From Acidimicrobiia bacterium (GTDB lineage: Bacteria > Actinomycetota > Acidimicrobiia > Acidimicrobiales > Aldehydirespiratoraceae), in contig JAJEJB010000048.1 in assembly GCA_022828135.1 (NCBI GenBank), forward strand, positions 1 through 64,000: 64,000 nucleotides of DNA, given 5' to 3'. The notes beneath the pieces are model-generated. The model was given only the letters and a program-made list of their open reading frames with translations. It searched no databases and had not been told where the DNA came from. Positions 25,579-35,241 of the stretch are shown here, in pieces; position 1 is the stretch's first letter, and every line of letters begins with the position of its first letter. Made by a program: the position numbers and the translations under genes.

Positions 25579-26436
25579 TCATAGGGCGCAGACCGTGCAG
25601 GGTTCGGTGTCGTCCTCTTCATCGAGGGCGTCAGCCAGCGTTTCGATCAGGGGGAGGTTGGCCCTCGTCTTGCTGGCGCGGGCCATGGCAGTGTTGTGGC
25701 GTTCGAGGATCTCCGCGCGGCGGCCGCGGAGCTGGACCAGGGTCTCGCCGCCGGACCACGTGTATTGGCGGTCTCGCATGGCCCGGTCGCCGAAATCGGC
25801 GTCGCCGTCGACGCCTGCGTCCTGGAGGACCTTCTGCTCGATGGCCACCGCCCGCTCGAATAGGTCCGGATGGCGCTCGGCGAGTCCGATCCACTCGGCC
25901 TTGCGCTGGTAGAAGCAGAAATAGCAGCCTGAGCGGGTCCGCCACTGGTAATAGGCAGGCAGGCCGATCCCGGCGTCGTTGAGGAGCCTCAGCACCTTCG
26001 CATGGTCGATGCCGTCCTCCACGAACGGGAAGCGGGTCCTGATGTTGGGCTTGGTGGAGACGTAGCCCTTGCGGTTCGACTCGTCCGCCCGGATCGCCAC
26101 GTACGACACCGCCGGGGCGTCGCCAATCCACTCCTCGATCGGCTTGATCTTCATGTTCTTGGTGCACCACCGCATCTGCGGCGACGGCAGTGCTCCCCTG
26201 AACACCTCGAACCAGTGGTCGAAGCCCCGCGACGCGTTGAGCCTGACGATCGGCCGGCCCAGGATCACCTCCAGGCGGGTCAAGTACTCATAGGTCTCGG
26301 GCAGCTCTGCACTGGTGTCGCAGAAGAAGTACTCCATCTCCGGTACCCGGTCCCGCATGTACATCGCCAAGGCGCTGGAGTCCTTGCCGCCCGAGATGCC
26401 GCAGATATGGCGCACCGGCGCCTCTAGCTCACCCAC
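25579..26436 (-). CDS. PP-loop (CysH/DndC-like) sulfur-transfer type protein
   Basis: 285 residues. The PP-loop SGGKDS is at 15-20. Cysteines are arranged as RWCTKN (C91), SGCYFC (C171, C174) and CTVC at the extreme C-terminus (C280, C283), suggesting an Fe-S or zinc site. PAPS reductase relatives include DndC and SspD, which activate DNA for sulfur insertion, and many phage or island proteins of unknown role. It is shorter than DndC and no DndB, DndD, DndE or cysteine desulfurase lies nearby, so phosphorothioation is not shown. GAGGGA lies six bases before the GTG. It faces the SBD-HNH gene across 100 bases. Confidence 0.7.
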   Translation of the reverse strand: MGELEAPVRHICGISGGKDSSALAMYMRDRVPEMEYFFCDTSAELPETYEYLTRLEVILGRPIVRLNASRGFDHWFEVFRGALPSPQMRWCTKNMKIKPIEEWIGDAPAVSYVAIRADESNRKGYVSTKPNIRTRFPFVEDGIDHAKVLRLLNDAGIGLPAYYQWRTRSGCYFCFYQRKAEWIGLAERHPDLFERAVAIEQKVLQDAGVDGDADFGDRAMRDRQYTWSGGETLVQLRGRRAEILERHNTAMARASKTRANLPLIETLADALDEEDDTEPCTVCAL

Positions 26437-26451
26437 CGGCCATCCCTCTTC

Positions 26452-26499
26452 GTGTCACGCCGCCTGTTCACCATCGACGGCTGACTAACCGCACAAACC
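26452..26499 (+). pseudogene. Fragment 2 of a decayed SDR 3' end
   Basis: Bases matching 22936-22983 of the intact SDR gene. The frame reads VSRRLFTIDG, stop, LTAQTP, where the intact protein has VSGSLFTIDGGLTAQTP. The stop within the frame shows it is dead. It lies between the PP-loop gene start and the coiled-coil protein B gene, 1.98 kb from fragment 1; in the intact gene the two matched pieces are 16 bases apart. Confidence 0.7.
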
Positions 26500-26529
26500 C
26501 CCCTGACCCCGTCCCGTTACCGCCGCGTG

Positions 26530-27093
26530 TCAGACCAGGGCGAGTGCCAGCGGCACCGCTATCGACGCCGCGACCCCGATGATCACGGCCGCCACCCATC
26601 GGATCTGTTTGGCCAGCGCGAGCTTCAAGTCAGCGAAGCCGGTTCGTATCTCTTCCGCAAGCGCGGATAGTTGCCGGTTGGTCTCGTCGATGCGGGTGTT
26701 GGTCTGGTCTATGCGGCCGTCGAGGCGCGTGTTCATGCCGTCGAGGCGCGTGTTCATGCCGTCGATACGGGTGTTGGTTTCGTCGAGGCGCGTGTTCATG
26801 CCGTCGATACGGGTGTTGGTTTCGTCTATGCGGGCTCCCTGTCGCGACTCGGAGTCCGCAATTTGGATCATGAGCCGCCCCTCGGACTGCTTCACCTCAC
26901 CCAGGACCCGCGTCTCGCTGGCCTTGATCTCTCGCAGGAGCATGCTCTCGCTGGCCTTGACGTCCTCTTTGGTGGCGACCTGTTCCCACCCGCTCGGTGG
27001 TAGCTGCTCCATGAGGGTCCTCGCTGCCTCTTGTCCGATCGCGCCGCTCAACTGGTTGTACAGCGTCGTGCGTTGCGTCTCAGTCATCACCAT
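26530..27093 (-). CDS. Coiled-coil tail-anchored protein B (LPPSGW family)
   Basis: 187 residues. The N-terminus (LYNQLSGAIGQEAARTLM, then EQLPPSGWEQVATKEDV) is clearly paralogous to protein A at 23149. The middle is a long coiled coil with 7-residue units alternating DETNTRI and DGMNTRL, partly as a 14-residue double unit present twice. A membrane helix closes the protein (about 165-185, WVAAVIIGVAASIAVPLALAL). The repeat number differs between A and B, and near-identical 21-bp units make length change by slippage likely. ATG 27093 has GGGG eight bases upstream. It is on the opposite strand to A, on the far side of the island. Confidence 0.72.
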   Translation of the reverse strand: MVMTETQRTTLYNQLSGAIGQEAARTLMEQLPPSGWEQVATKEDVKASESMLLREIKASETRVLGEVKQSEGRLMIQIADSESRQGARIDETNTRIDGMNTRLDETNTRIDGMNTRLDGMNTRLDGRIDQTNTRIDETNRQLSALAEEIRTGFADLKLALAKQIRWVAAVIIGVAASIAVPLALALV

Positions 27094-27291
27094 GGTGGCG
27101 TCCCCTCTACTCGATGGCTGTCTCGATTAGCGGGGGAGCCTCCAAAGGTGCTCCCGATTCACTGTCGACCACGTTGGTGCGATTTCAGTGCCTCGAAAAA
27201 TGTTGGAGATCACACAGTAACATGTTGTATCTTGAAAAGCAATGAGCCTTGGCCTAGCATAGCGGCTGTCGTGGCCGCGGTGAAGCGGGCC

Positions 27292-27480
27292 ATGGGTGAG
27301 GCGGACCGGGCGGCGTACCAGCGGTTCCCGGAACGGCCCGACGACTTCTGGGACGAGGCCGAGGCGTGGCGCGGAATGAACCGGGGCGAGGTGTGGTGGC
27401 CCGTCTGCCGTACCATGCGGTCGTCGCGGTCGGACGGGAGCTCCGGCCGAGCGACCCATCCGCGAGACAAGAGGCGGTGA
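27292..27480 (+). CDS. Possible small protein, unknown
   Basis: A frame of 62 codons from ATG 27292 (GTG at 27271 or 27280 also possible) ending four bases before the VOC gene. It reads GEADRAAYQRFPERPDDFWD, then AWRGMNRGEVWWPVCRTM and a basic tail. Composition is protein-like and the third codon positions are GC-rich, but no ribosome site is clear and no family is recognised. The rest of the 391-base gap before it is AT-rich and may hold promoters for protein B and for this gene. Confidence 0.35.
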   Translation: MGEADRAAYQRFPERPDDFWDEAEAWRGMNRGEVWWPVCRTMRSSRSDGSSGRATHPRDKRR

Positions 27481-27484
27481 CCTG

Positions 27485-27934
27485 ATGCTCACGCAGGGAC
27501 TGGACCATGTGGCCGTCATTACCAACGACTCCGACCGGCTCCAGGCGTTCTATATCGAGATGTTCGGGGCCACCGTGGAGTTCGACGGCGAGGAGTTCCC
27601 CGGCGGGCCTCGCATGACCGTCATCAACATCGGCCCGGCCACCGAGCTGAACGTCTTCGAGATCGACGGCAACAGCCAGGCCGACCATCAGACGCCGATG
27701 TTCGGCCGGGGCCGGCTCGACCACATAGGCCTGCACGCAGCCAGCCTCGAGGACTTCGACGAGATCCGCTCCAGGCTTACGGCGGCCGGGGCCACCGACG
27801 GCATCGTCACCGACTTCGGCCGCAAGCTCAGCCTGTTCTTCCGCGATCCCGACCGGATGGAGTGCGAGGTGCTGGTGACCAACCCCGAGCCCGGCCAGGT
27901 CCCCATCGGCAGCGCCTCCCACCTCTACCCGTAG
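27485..27934 (+). CDS. VOC family (glyoxalase/dioxygenase fold) protein
   Basis: 149 residues forming two beta-alpha-beta-beta-beta modules. The first begins GLDHVAVITNDSDRLQAFY and the second GRLDHIGLHAASLEDFDEI; metal-binding positions are H7 in DHVA, the second-module His in DHIG and the Glu in MECEVLV. VOC proteins include glyoxalase I, extradiol dioxygenases and resistance proteins, so the reaction is not predictable. GGCGGTGAC precedes the ATG. It is a single gene. Confidence 0.8.
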   Translation: MLTQGLDHVAVITNDSDRLQAFYIEMFGATVEFDGEEFPGGPRMTVINIGPATELNVFEIDGNSQADHQTPMFGRGRLDHIGLHAASLEDFDEIRSRLTAAGATDGIVTDFGRKLSLFFRDPDRMECEVLVTNPEPGQVPIGSASHLYP

Positions 27935-28057
27935 CCCGGCCGTCGCGCCCGCGTTCGGCGCTGCCACGGTTGGGCTAGGGCCCGATGCGGTGGGTGGGCG
28001 GGTTCGACGATCTCGTCCGGCGTCAGGCTCCAGGTAGAACGAGCCTCTCGAACCTGG

Positions 28058-28783
28058 TCATTCGCGCTCGGCGAACTCGATCCGACCGTTGTACATGCCG
28101 AGCCCGACGATCAACAGGCAAGCTCCCGCGGCGAACAGGGCTATGCCGTTGATCGTGAACAGGGCCTCAAGGCCCAAGCCGGGATCGTTCATGGCGAGGA
28201 GGAAGTTGATCAGCCCCACTAGCCCGGATGCCGCCATGACGTAGGCCGCTCCCTTGTAGAGGTCGGTGGATGCGAGCTGCTTGGCCAGCCCGAGGCCGAC
28301 CAGGATGGACGCCAGAGTGAACATCACCACGAACGCCAACAGGACCGCCGTCATGCCGAAGTGCACGCCCAGAGCCGCAGCCTCGAAGTCAGCCGCCGAT
28401 TGAGATCCGCTATCAGCCAGGTTGCTGCGCTGCATCAAGTTGATCTCGAAGTGCCGCATCCCCACGACGATGATGAGGATGCTCCATTCGATGATGGAGG
28501 TGATGATGCCGAACTGCAGGAGCCTGCCTCCCGCGCCGGCTTGCCGACTCGCCAGAGGGTAGATGCTCAGGAAGGCGAAGATCATCAGCAACAGCGCAAT
28601 GAGCGTGATGAAGTTCATCCAATGCGCAAGGAGCGCCGAATCGCCCAGAGCGTCCCGCGCTGCGGCAAAGTCGGTCTGGTCCACCGGGTCTATGAGCCCG
28701 TACCCGGGCATGAACAGTCCAGCGATCCAGGCCAGGGCCACACTGATCATCAGTGCAAGACCAGCGCGTTTGATTGTCATCAT
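28058..28783 (-). CDS. Six-helix membrane protein, unknown
   Basis: 241 residues with about six to seven hydrophobic segments: near 8-26, 53-75, 89-107, 140-166, 180-197 and 210-230. Loops are short and acidic, and no transport or catalytic motif is visible. It resembles DUF4386-like small integral membrane proteins in size and spacing, but I cannot assign a family. Two adjacent ATG codons (28783, 28780) both fit. It is downstream of and on the same strand as the DUF2339 gene's neighbours but separated by 125 bases from the DUF2339 stop. Confidence 0.6.
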   Translation of the reverse strand: MMTIKRAGLALMISVALAWIAGLFMPGYGLIDPVDQTDFAAARDALGDSALLAHWMNFITLIALLLMIFAFLSIYPLASRQAGAGGRLLQFGIITSIIEWSILIIVVGMRHFEINLMQRSNLADSGSQSAADFEAAALGVHFGMTAVLLAFVVMFTLASILVGLGLAKQLASTDLYKGAAYVMAASGLVGLINFLLAMNDPGLGLEALFTINGIALFAAGACLLIVGLGMYNGRIEFAERE

Positions 28784-28908
28784 TGTGGCATCTCAGGGTA
28801 TGTCATGTGCAATACCCTAAACAGCGGTGTGAGCGCCGTCAAAGCCGGAATCAGCCGTGTTGCCGGTGCCATCCCGAACGGAACGGCCGAGGCGCCCCCT
28901 GGTTGGCG

Positions 28909-31863
28909 TCATCGCGGCCCGGCGGTCTCCTCGTCCGCCTCGGACTCCGGCGCGGCCTCTTCGGGCTCGGTGAGTGCAGCCGGGGGGACCGGGGCCAGGT
29001 AGCCGACTATCAGCAGCAGCACCCCGACCACGATGAACGACACCACCCGGCCCAGCGCGGTCAGGCTGCTCAGGTCGACCAGGAACAGCTTGACCACCAC
29101 CACCGCCATCCACGACGCTCCCGCCACCCACACCACTCGGCGGGCCATGCGCACTCCGGCCACCATCCCCGACAAGCCGATCACCGCCCAGAGGATCGAC
29201 AGCGACGTCTGCAACTCGGTGGTGTCCCAGAGCGCCTGCAACTCCCACGGCACGTCCAGCCAGTGGCTCACGGTTCGGGCCGTCTCGACCGTGGCGAGAA
29301 CCAACCCCAGAACGGCCAGCGCGGGCGTCCAGCGAGCAGTCGCCAAGTCCCGGAACGGATGGTCCGGCAGTGGCTCGACCAGCCTCCTCCAAGCGAGCAG
29401 CACGGCCAGGTGCAATCCGATGAGGACTCCCAAGGGGTTCACCACCGGCAGGAACAGCAGCGGCGTGGGGTCGCCGTCGTGGGACACCGCCGCTCCGAGC
29501 ACCACCACTGCGAGCACCGCCAGCAGCGGACTGGCGCAGGCCAGCAGGTACGTCCGCCAGTGGGCCGCGACCGGCCACGCCAGCCCGCGGCGGCCGGCCA
29601 TCGTCGCGCTCGCCAGCGCCAGGACGGCGGCCGTCGTCGCGGCCAGCGGCCACACACCCTCAGCGACCCGGTCGACCTGCCAATAGACCTCGGCCGCCGC
29701 CAGCGCCGCCAGCGTCCAATAGCCGCCCGCATGGACCAGCGCCGCCAGCCGCGGGAACGAACCCTCCCGGCGGCGCAGGTACAGGTAGTGCGCCGCGAAG
29801 GCTGGAGGCCAGGCCGCCCATCCCCACTGGTCCAAAGGATGGGACTGGGCGAGCAGCGACAGCACCAGCATCAGCACCAGAGTCGGAAGGATCAAGAGTC
29901 CCACGGACTCGAGCTGCTGCCATCGCAGCCGGCGGGCGCCCAACGATCCGGCCACGAACGATCCGACCATGAACCCCAGGACCGCCGACAGCCGACCGCT
30001 GTCGGGCAGTTGCTGGACGATCTCCATCACCCCGCCCACCAGCCACCACACGACCCCCCAGGCGAGCGCCGTCCAAACGAGCGCCTCGTCGCCGTCGCCT
30101 CGCTGCGGTCGGCGGCTGAACAGCCACCCAGACGCCAAGCCGGCCACGGCCAGCAGCAGTGCGCCCAGGAAATGCTGGTTGGCTATCGGCCAAGCGTCCT
30201 CGGCATAGGGGAGGGCCTCTCCCAGGTGCTGGGCGAAGGAGACTGCGGCCAGCACCTGCAGCACCGCGCCGCCGATCAAGGCGAGCAGCCGGTCCCGCCG
30301 GCAGCCCAGCCACAGCAGGACCAGACCCTGCACCGCCCAGACGGTCGACGTGAAATAGGCCTCCAGCGCGAGCGGGACCGCGATGGCGCTGAAGGCCACA
30401 CCGAGCCCGGCGTAGGCCTCCGCCAGCTGGCGGCCGCCGGCGCCGAGCCGTCGCATGGTCAACCCCAGCGCAGCCTGGACCACGGCCAAACCGGCTGCGG
30501 TGACGGCCAAGCCGTATTCGGTGTGGCCCAACGCCAACTGCTGCAGGCCGAGAGCCGCGAACGGCGTGCCGAACACGAGCGGCGCCGTCCATGCCCCGCG
30601 CACGAAAGCGATGTCCGGCGTCTGCCCCCCACTGAACACGGCTTTGAGGTCGGGAGCCTCACGAGCGGCGAAGAGGGCTGGCATCCCCATGTACATCAGC
30701 ACGAACAACGCGATGAAGGGCTGCGTGGAGACCCACTCTTCCTGCTCGTAGCGATCGGCCAGCCAGAAGTACGTGAGACCGAACGTGAAGCCGAAGCCGA
30801 GCAGGTTCAACTCCGGCCAGGTCTTGAACCAGGCCACCCCGAGGATCGCCGTGTTCAACACCAGGAAGAAGCTGAAGACGTAGACATGGTCGTCGGGGCG
30901 CGAGTACGTCAGCACCGGTGCCAGGAACCCACCGATGATTCCCAGCACGGCCAGCGGTCGCGAGTCCTGAAGCACCGAGAGCACTCCCGCACCGACCGTG
31001 ACGATCACCACCGCAGCCGCGGCGGGAACCGCCCCCACGACGTCGTACACGACGAAGGCGGCGTACGTCGTGAGGTACAGCACGGCGACGCCGCCGCCCT
31101 GGAGGCTGACGCCGTAGATCGGGCGGCTCCGGCGCTGGCGCCAGCCGACGGCCAGCAGCACGAGGCCGAACACGGCCGCCGCCGCCAGGCGCAGCTCGAT
31201 CGTCAGCTCGATGATGCCCCGCCGGTGGGCCTCCCGGAGCAGCAGACCCACACCGACGAGCGAGACCAGCACCCCTACCTTCACCGGCGCGTTGCCGGTG
31301 GTCACCCACTGCTTGATCCAGTTGACGACCCACGAGACGGGATCGGAGGGCCGCCCCCGAGCGCGGCCGGGAGCGCTTGTCGGAGCGTCGGCGGCTGCCG
31401 GCTCGCTGGCCTGGGACGCCCGGGTCCCAACGTCTGGAGGTGCGGGGGTCGTCGGGCTGGGGACGGGTGCTTGTATCTCGGCCCGGGGTTCGGAGGCGAC
31501 CGGCCGGACAACTGGAGCAGCCCCGACGGCCGGCTTGATCTCCACGTCAGGCTCCGGCTGCGGGGCTGGCTCCGTGCTGGACTCGGGCTCCGGAGCCGTA
31601 TCGGGCTGAGCCTCCGGCGCCTGCACGGTCCCTGCCAGGCGGGTGAGCCACGTGTGGGTCTGCTTGGCCCAGGCCTTCATCTCGGTGGCCCAAACCTGCA
31701 CCTCATCAACCCGGGCCTGGGTCTCCTCGAGCTTCTTGAGCCTCTTGCGCAGATCCAGCTGCTGGCCCACCAAGAGGCCGATGGCTCCTCCGGCCAGCAG
31801 CCCGACGAGCCCGCCGACCAGGGCGCCGAAGGCTGCGCCGATCACGGCTAGCAGTACGGTCAT
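28909..31863 (-). CDS. DUF2339 large polytopic membrane protein
   Basis: 984 residues. An N-terminal hydrophobic segment (about 5-30) and a coiled segment (RKRLKKLEETQARVDE) are followed by a long Pro/Glu/Ala-rich linker (about 80-165). Some two dozen membrane helices then fill the rest. The DUF2339 signatures are visible: VKVGVLVSLVGVGLLLREA, LRLAAAAVFGLVLL, VSLQGGGVAVLYLTTYAA and LAVLGIIGGFLAPVL. The function of this widespread family is unknown; an envelope role is usually assumed. ATG 31863 is eight bases from the stop of the aldehyde dehydrogenase gene upstream, so the two may be co-transcribed. Confidence 0.85.
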   Translation of the reverse strand: MTVLLAVIGAAFGALVGGLVGLLAGGAIGLLVGQQLDLRKRLKKLEETQARVDEVQVWATEMKAWAKQTHTWLTRLAGTVQAPEAQPDTAPEPESSTEPAPQPEPDVEIKPAVGAAPVVRPVASEPRAEIQAPVPSPTTPAPPDVGTRASQASEPAAADAPTSAPGRARGRPSDPVSWVVNWIKQWVTTGNAPVKVGVLVSLVGVGLLLREAHRRGIIELTIELRLAAAAVFGLVLLAVGWRQRRSRPIYGVSLQGGGVAVLYLTTYAAFVVYDVVGAVPAAAAVVIVTVGAGVLSVLQDSRPLAVLGIIGGFLAPVLTYSRPDDHVYVFSFFLVLNTAILGVAWFKTWPELNLLGFGFTFGLTYFWLADRYEQEEWVSTQPFIALFVLMYMGMPALFAAREAPDLKAVFSGGQTPDIAFVRGAWTAPLVFGTPFAALGLQQLALGHTEYGLAVTAAGLAVVQAALGLTMRRLGAGGRQLAEAYAGLGVAFSAIAVPLALEAYFTSTVWAVQGLVLLWLGCRRDRLLALIGGAVLQVLAAVSFAQHLGEALPYAEDAWPIANQHFLGALLLAVAGLASGWLFSRRPQRGDGDEALVWTALAWGVVWWLVGGVMEIVQQLPDSGRLSAVLGFMVGSFVAGSLGARRLRWQQLESVGLLILPTLVLMLVLSLLAQSHPLDQWGWAAWPPAFAAHYLYLRRREGSFPRLAALVHAGGYWTLAALAAAEVYWQVDRVAEGVWPLAATTAAVLALASATMAGRRGLAWPVAAHWRTYLLACASPLLAVLAVVVLGAAVSHDGDPTPLLFLPVVNPLGVLIGLHLAVLLAWRRLVEPLPDHPFRDLATARWTPALAVLGLVLATVETARTVSHWLDVPWELQALWDTTELQTSLSILWAVIGLSGMVAGVRMARRVVWVAGASWMAVVVVKLFLVDLSSLTALGRVVSFIVVGVLLLIVGYLAPVPPAALTEPEEAAPESEADEETAGPR

Positions 31864-31870
31864 GCTCTCG

Positions 31871-33337
<1,467 letters not shown>

Positions 33338-33377
33338 AGACGCCACCCTAGAGGCCGAGCGGGGGGCTGATCGGTGG

Positions 33378-34472
33378 CTAGTCGCGGGCCGGTTCCTCCA
33401 CCGGGTCCAGGTCGAGCGGAGCCGGCAACGCATCGAGGTCCACGAAGAGGCCCGAGGTCGGGCTGTCCCCGGCCAGGGCGTCGGCGGCCAGCAGCACCGC
33501 GGCCGCCGAGTAGGTGGTGCACTCCTGGTCGGGATAGCTCACGTTGGCGGGGAAGGCCCGACCGGTCAGGTAGCTGCCGTCGGGCTCGCGCCGGTGCTGG
33601 GCCCACTCGAACAGCTTCAGGGCCGCCGCCCGATCGCCGGCAGCCAGGTAGGCCATCGCGCACTCGCAGGTCTCCGCGGTGGTCACCCAGTCCTGGTTGC
33701 TCACGCAACGCACGCCCTCGCCCTCATGCACGAAGATCCTGCGCCTCAACGCCAGCCGGGCCCTTGCCTCCGAACCGGACAGCACCCCCGCCAGAACCGG
33801 GTAGTACCAGTCCATGGCCCAGCGGTCCTTGGGAGCGAACGCGTCATGGCCGCCGTGGCGGACGGTGTGGACCAGCCGGGCCAGGGCCAGCTCCCAACTG
33901 GGCCGCTCCTCGCCCACGACATGCGCGATGGCCAGACCGCATCGCAGGCTGTGACTGATCGAAGAAGAACCGGTGAGCAGCGCGAACGGCCAGGGGGTGC
34001 CGTCGGCGTGGCGGGCCCACAGGATCTCGCCCCGGGTCGTCTGCAGGCCCAAGACGAAGTCGAGGGCCCGCTCGACCACGGGCCACATCTCAGCCAGGTA
34101 CCCGGCGTCGCCGAAGCACAGCCAGTGGTGCCACACGCCGGTGGCGATGTAGGCGATCGTGTTGGCATCGAGCTTGTCCTGGTCGACGCCGTCGGCGGTG
34201 TAGTACTGGTGCCAGGACCCATCGGGCCGCTGGATGCGGGCCAGCCACCCGTAGGCGGCTTCAGCCTCGATCCGGCGTCCGGTCACGGCCAGGGCCATGG
34301 CCGCCTCGACATGGTTCCAGGGATCGGCGACGCCGCCGTCGAATCGGGGGATCATGCCGCTGGGCAGCTGGCGGGCCGCGATGGTGTCGGCGGTGCCGTC
34401 GGCGTCGGACCGGGACAGCAGGCCGGCCACGGTCGGGGTCCGGTGCGGACGGCGGGCCGGGTCAGGCGGCAC
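33378..34472 (-). CDS. Alpha/alpha-barrel protein (prenyltransferase/glycosidase-like)
   Basis: 364 residues with repeating helical hairpins and GSWHQYY-, DWVTTAE- and DGSYLTGR-type loops, as in six-hairpin glycosidases and squalene-cyclase-like repeats (IQRPDGSWHQY, HRREPDGSYL). Many Trp and Asp residues line the predicted central cavity. The reaction is not known. A GTG at 34472 overlaps the methyltransferase stop by 11 bases. With the methyltransferase and glycosyltransferase upstream it forms a tightly overlapped three-gene unit that I recall as conserved in Actinobacteria, probably for a cell-envelope or capsular glycan. Hydrolysis or trimming of that glycan would fit, but this is inference. 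Confidence 0.68.
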   Translation of the reverse strand: MPPDPARRPHRTPTVAGLLSRSDADGTADTIAARQLPSGMIPRFDGGVADPWNHVEAAMALAVTGRRIEAEAAYGWLARIQRPDGSWHQYYTADGVDQDKLDANTIAYIATGVWHHWLCFGDAGYLAEMWPVVERALDFVLGLQTTRGEILWARHADGTPWPFALLTGSSSISHSLRCGLAIAHVVGEERPSWELALARLVHTVRHGGHDAFAPKDRWAMDWYYPVLAGVLSGSEARARLALRRRIFVHEGEGVRCVSNQDWVTTAETCECAMAYLAAGDRAAALKLFEWAQHRREPDGSYLTGRAFPANVSYPDQECTTYSAAAVLLAADALAGDSPTSGLFVDLDALPAPLDLDPVEEPARD

Positions 34473-35241
34473 GGCTCGACTCCACGGGTGCGCTCGCCGG
34501 GGCCGAGGCCACCAATTCCTGCGGCTTGTCGGCGTACACGACCAGGCTCTTCCCCAGTAGCGGATTCAGCAGTCTCTCCGCAGCCGCGGTGACGAGCGGC
34601 TGCTTGGTGATGTCCCATTCGAGCACCCGGTGGTAGGTGCCGACAAGCCGGTTCTCGCTGACTTCACGGTTGGGGCCCACCGCGCATCGCAGCCACCAGT
34701 AGGGCGTGTGAAGGGCATGGGCCCGATGCCAGCGGCCCGGCTGCAACCCCGCGGAGGCCAGCTTGCGCCGCACGTCGCGCAACCGGTAGATGCGCACATG
34801 GCCGCCCGGCACCGCCGGGGCGTGGTAGTCGCTCGACAGCTTCCAGCACACCGTCTCGGACAGCCACGCAGGGATGGTCACGGCCAGCCGGCCCCCCGGG
34901 CGCAGCACCCTGGCCAACTCGGCGAAGGCCGACTCGTCGTCACCGATGTGCTCGAGCACCTCTGACGCGATGACCCTGTCGAACGAATCGTCGTCGAAGG
35001 GCAGTCCCACGGCGTCTCCCTGCACCGGCGCGGCCATCACAGATTCGTCGACCTCGCCTTCGGCCACCAGCAGCCGGGCCAGGTCGCGTACCTGCTCGAC
35101 CTCGGGGCGGGCCAGGTCGCAGGCCACTACCTCGGCGCCGCGTTTGAGGGCCTCATAGGAGTGGCGACCGAAGCCGCAACCCAGGTCCAGGAGGCGCTCA
35201 CCGGCGCTCAGGTCGAGGCGGTCGTAGTCGACGGTGAGCAT
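34462..35241 (-). CDS. Class I SAM-dependent methyltransferase
   Basis: 259 residues. Motif I is LLDLGCGFGRHSYEAL (17-32), then VVACDLARPEV, GDAVGLPFDDDSFDRVIASEVLEHI and LRPGGRLAVTIP: a Methyltransf_11-type fold that is complete. The extra C-terminal part (HALHTPYWWLRCAVG) is characteristic of the subgroup found next to GT4 glycosyltransferases. Its ATG overlaps the glycosyltransferase stop (TGATG). It probably methylates a sugar or lipid head group made by its neighbour. Confidence 0.85.
   Translation of the reverse strand: MLTVDYDRLDLSAGERLLDLGCGFGRHSYEALKRGAEVVACDLARPEVEQVRDLARLLVAEGEVDESVMAAPVQGDAVGLPFDDDSFDRVIASEVLEHIGDDESAFAELARVLRPGGRLAVTIPAWLSETVCWKLSSDYHAPAVPGGHVRIYRLRDVRRKLASAGLQPGRWHRAHALHTPYWWLRCAVGPNREVSENRLVGTYHRVLEWDITKQPLVTAAAERLLNPLLGKSLVVYADKPQELVASAPASAPVESSRAA

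Noticed and set aside
25579..26436. A full Dnd or Ssp phosphorothioation system
   Set aside because: No DndB/D/E, SspB/C or cysteine desulfurase gene is present in the surrounding 10 kb, and the PP-loop protein is shorter than DndC.
20000..28000. The accessory region as a prophage
   Set aside because: There are no integrase, capsid, terminase or tail genes; only a toxin-antitoxin pair, repeats and fragments.
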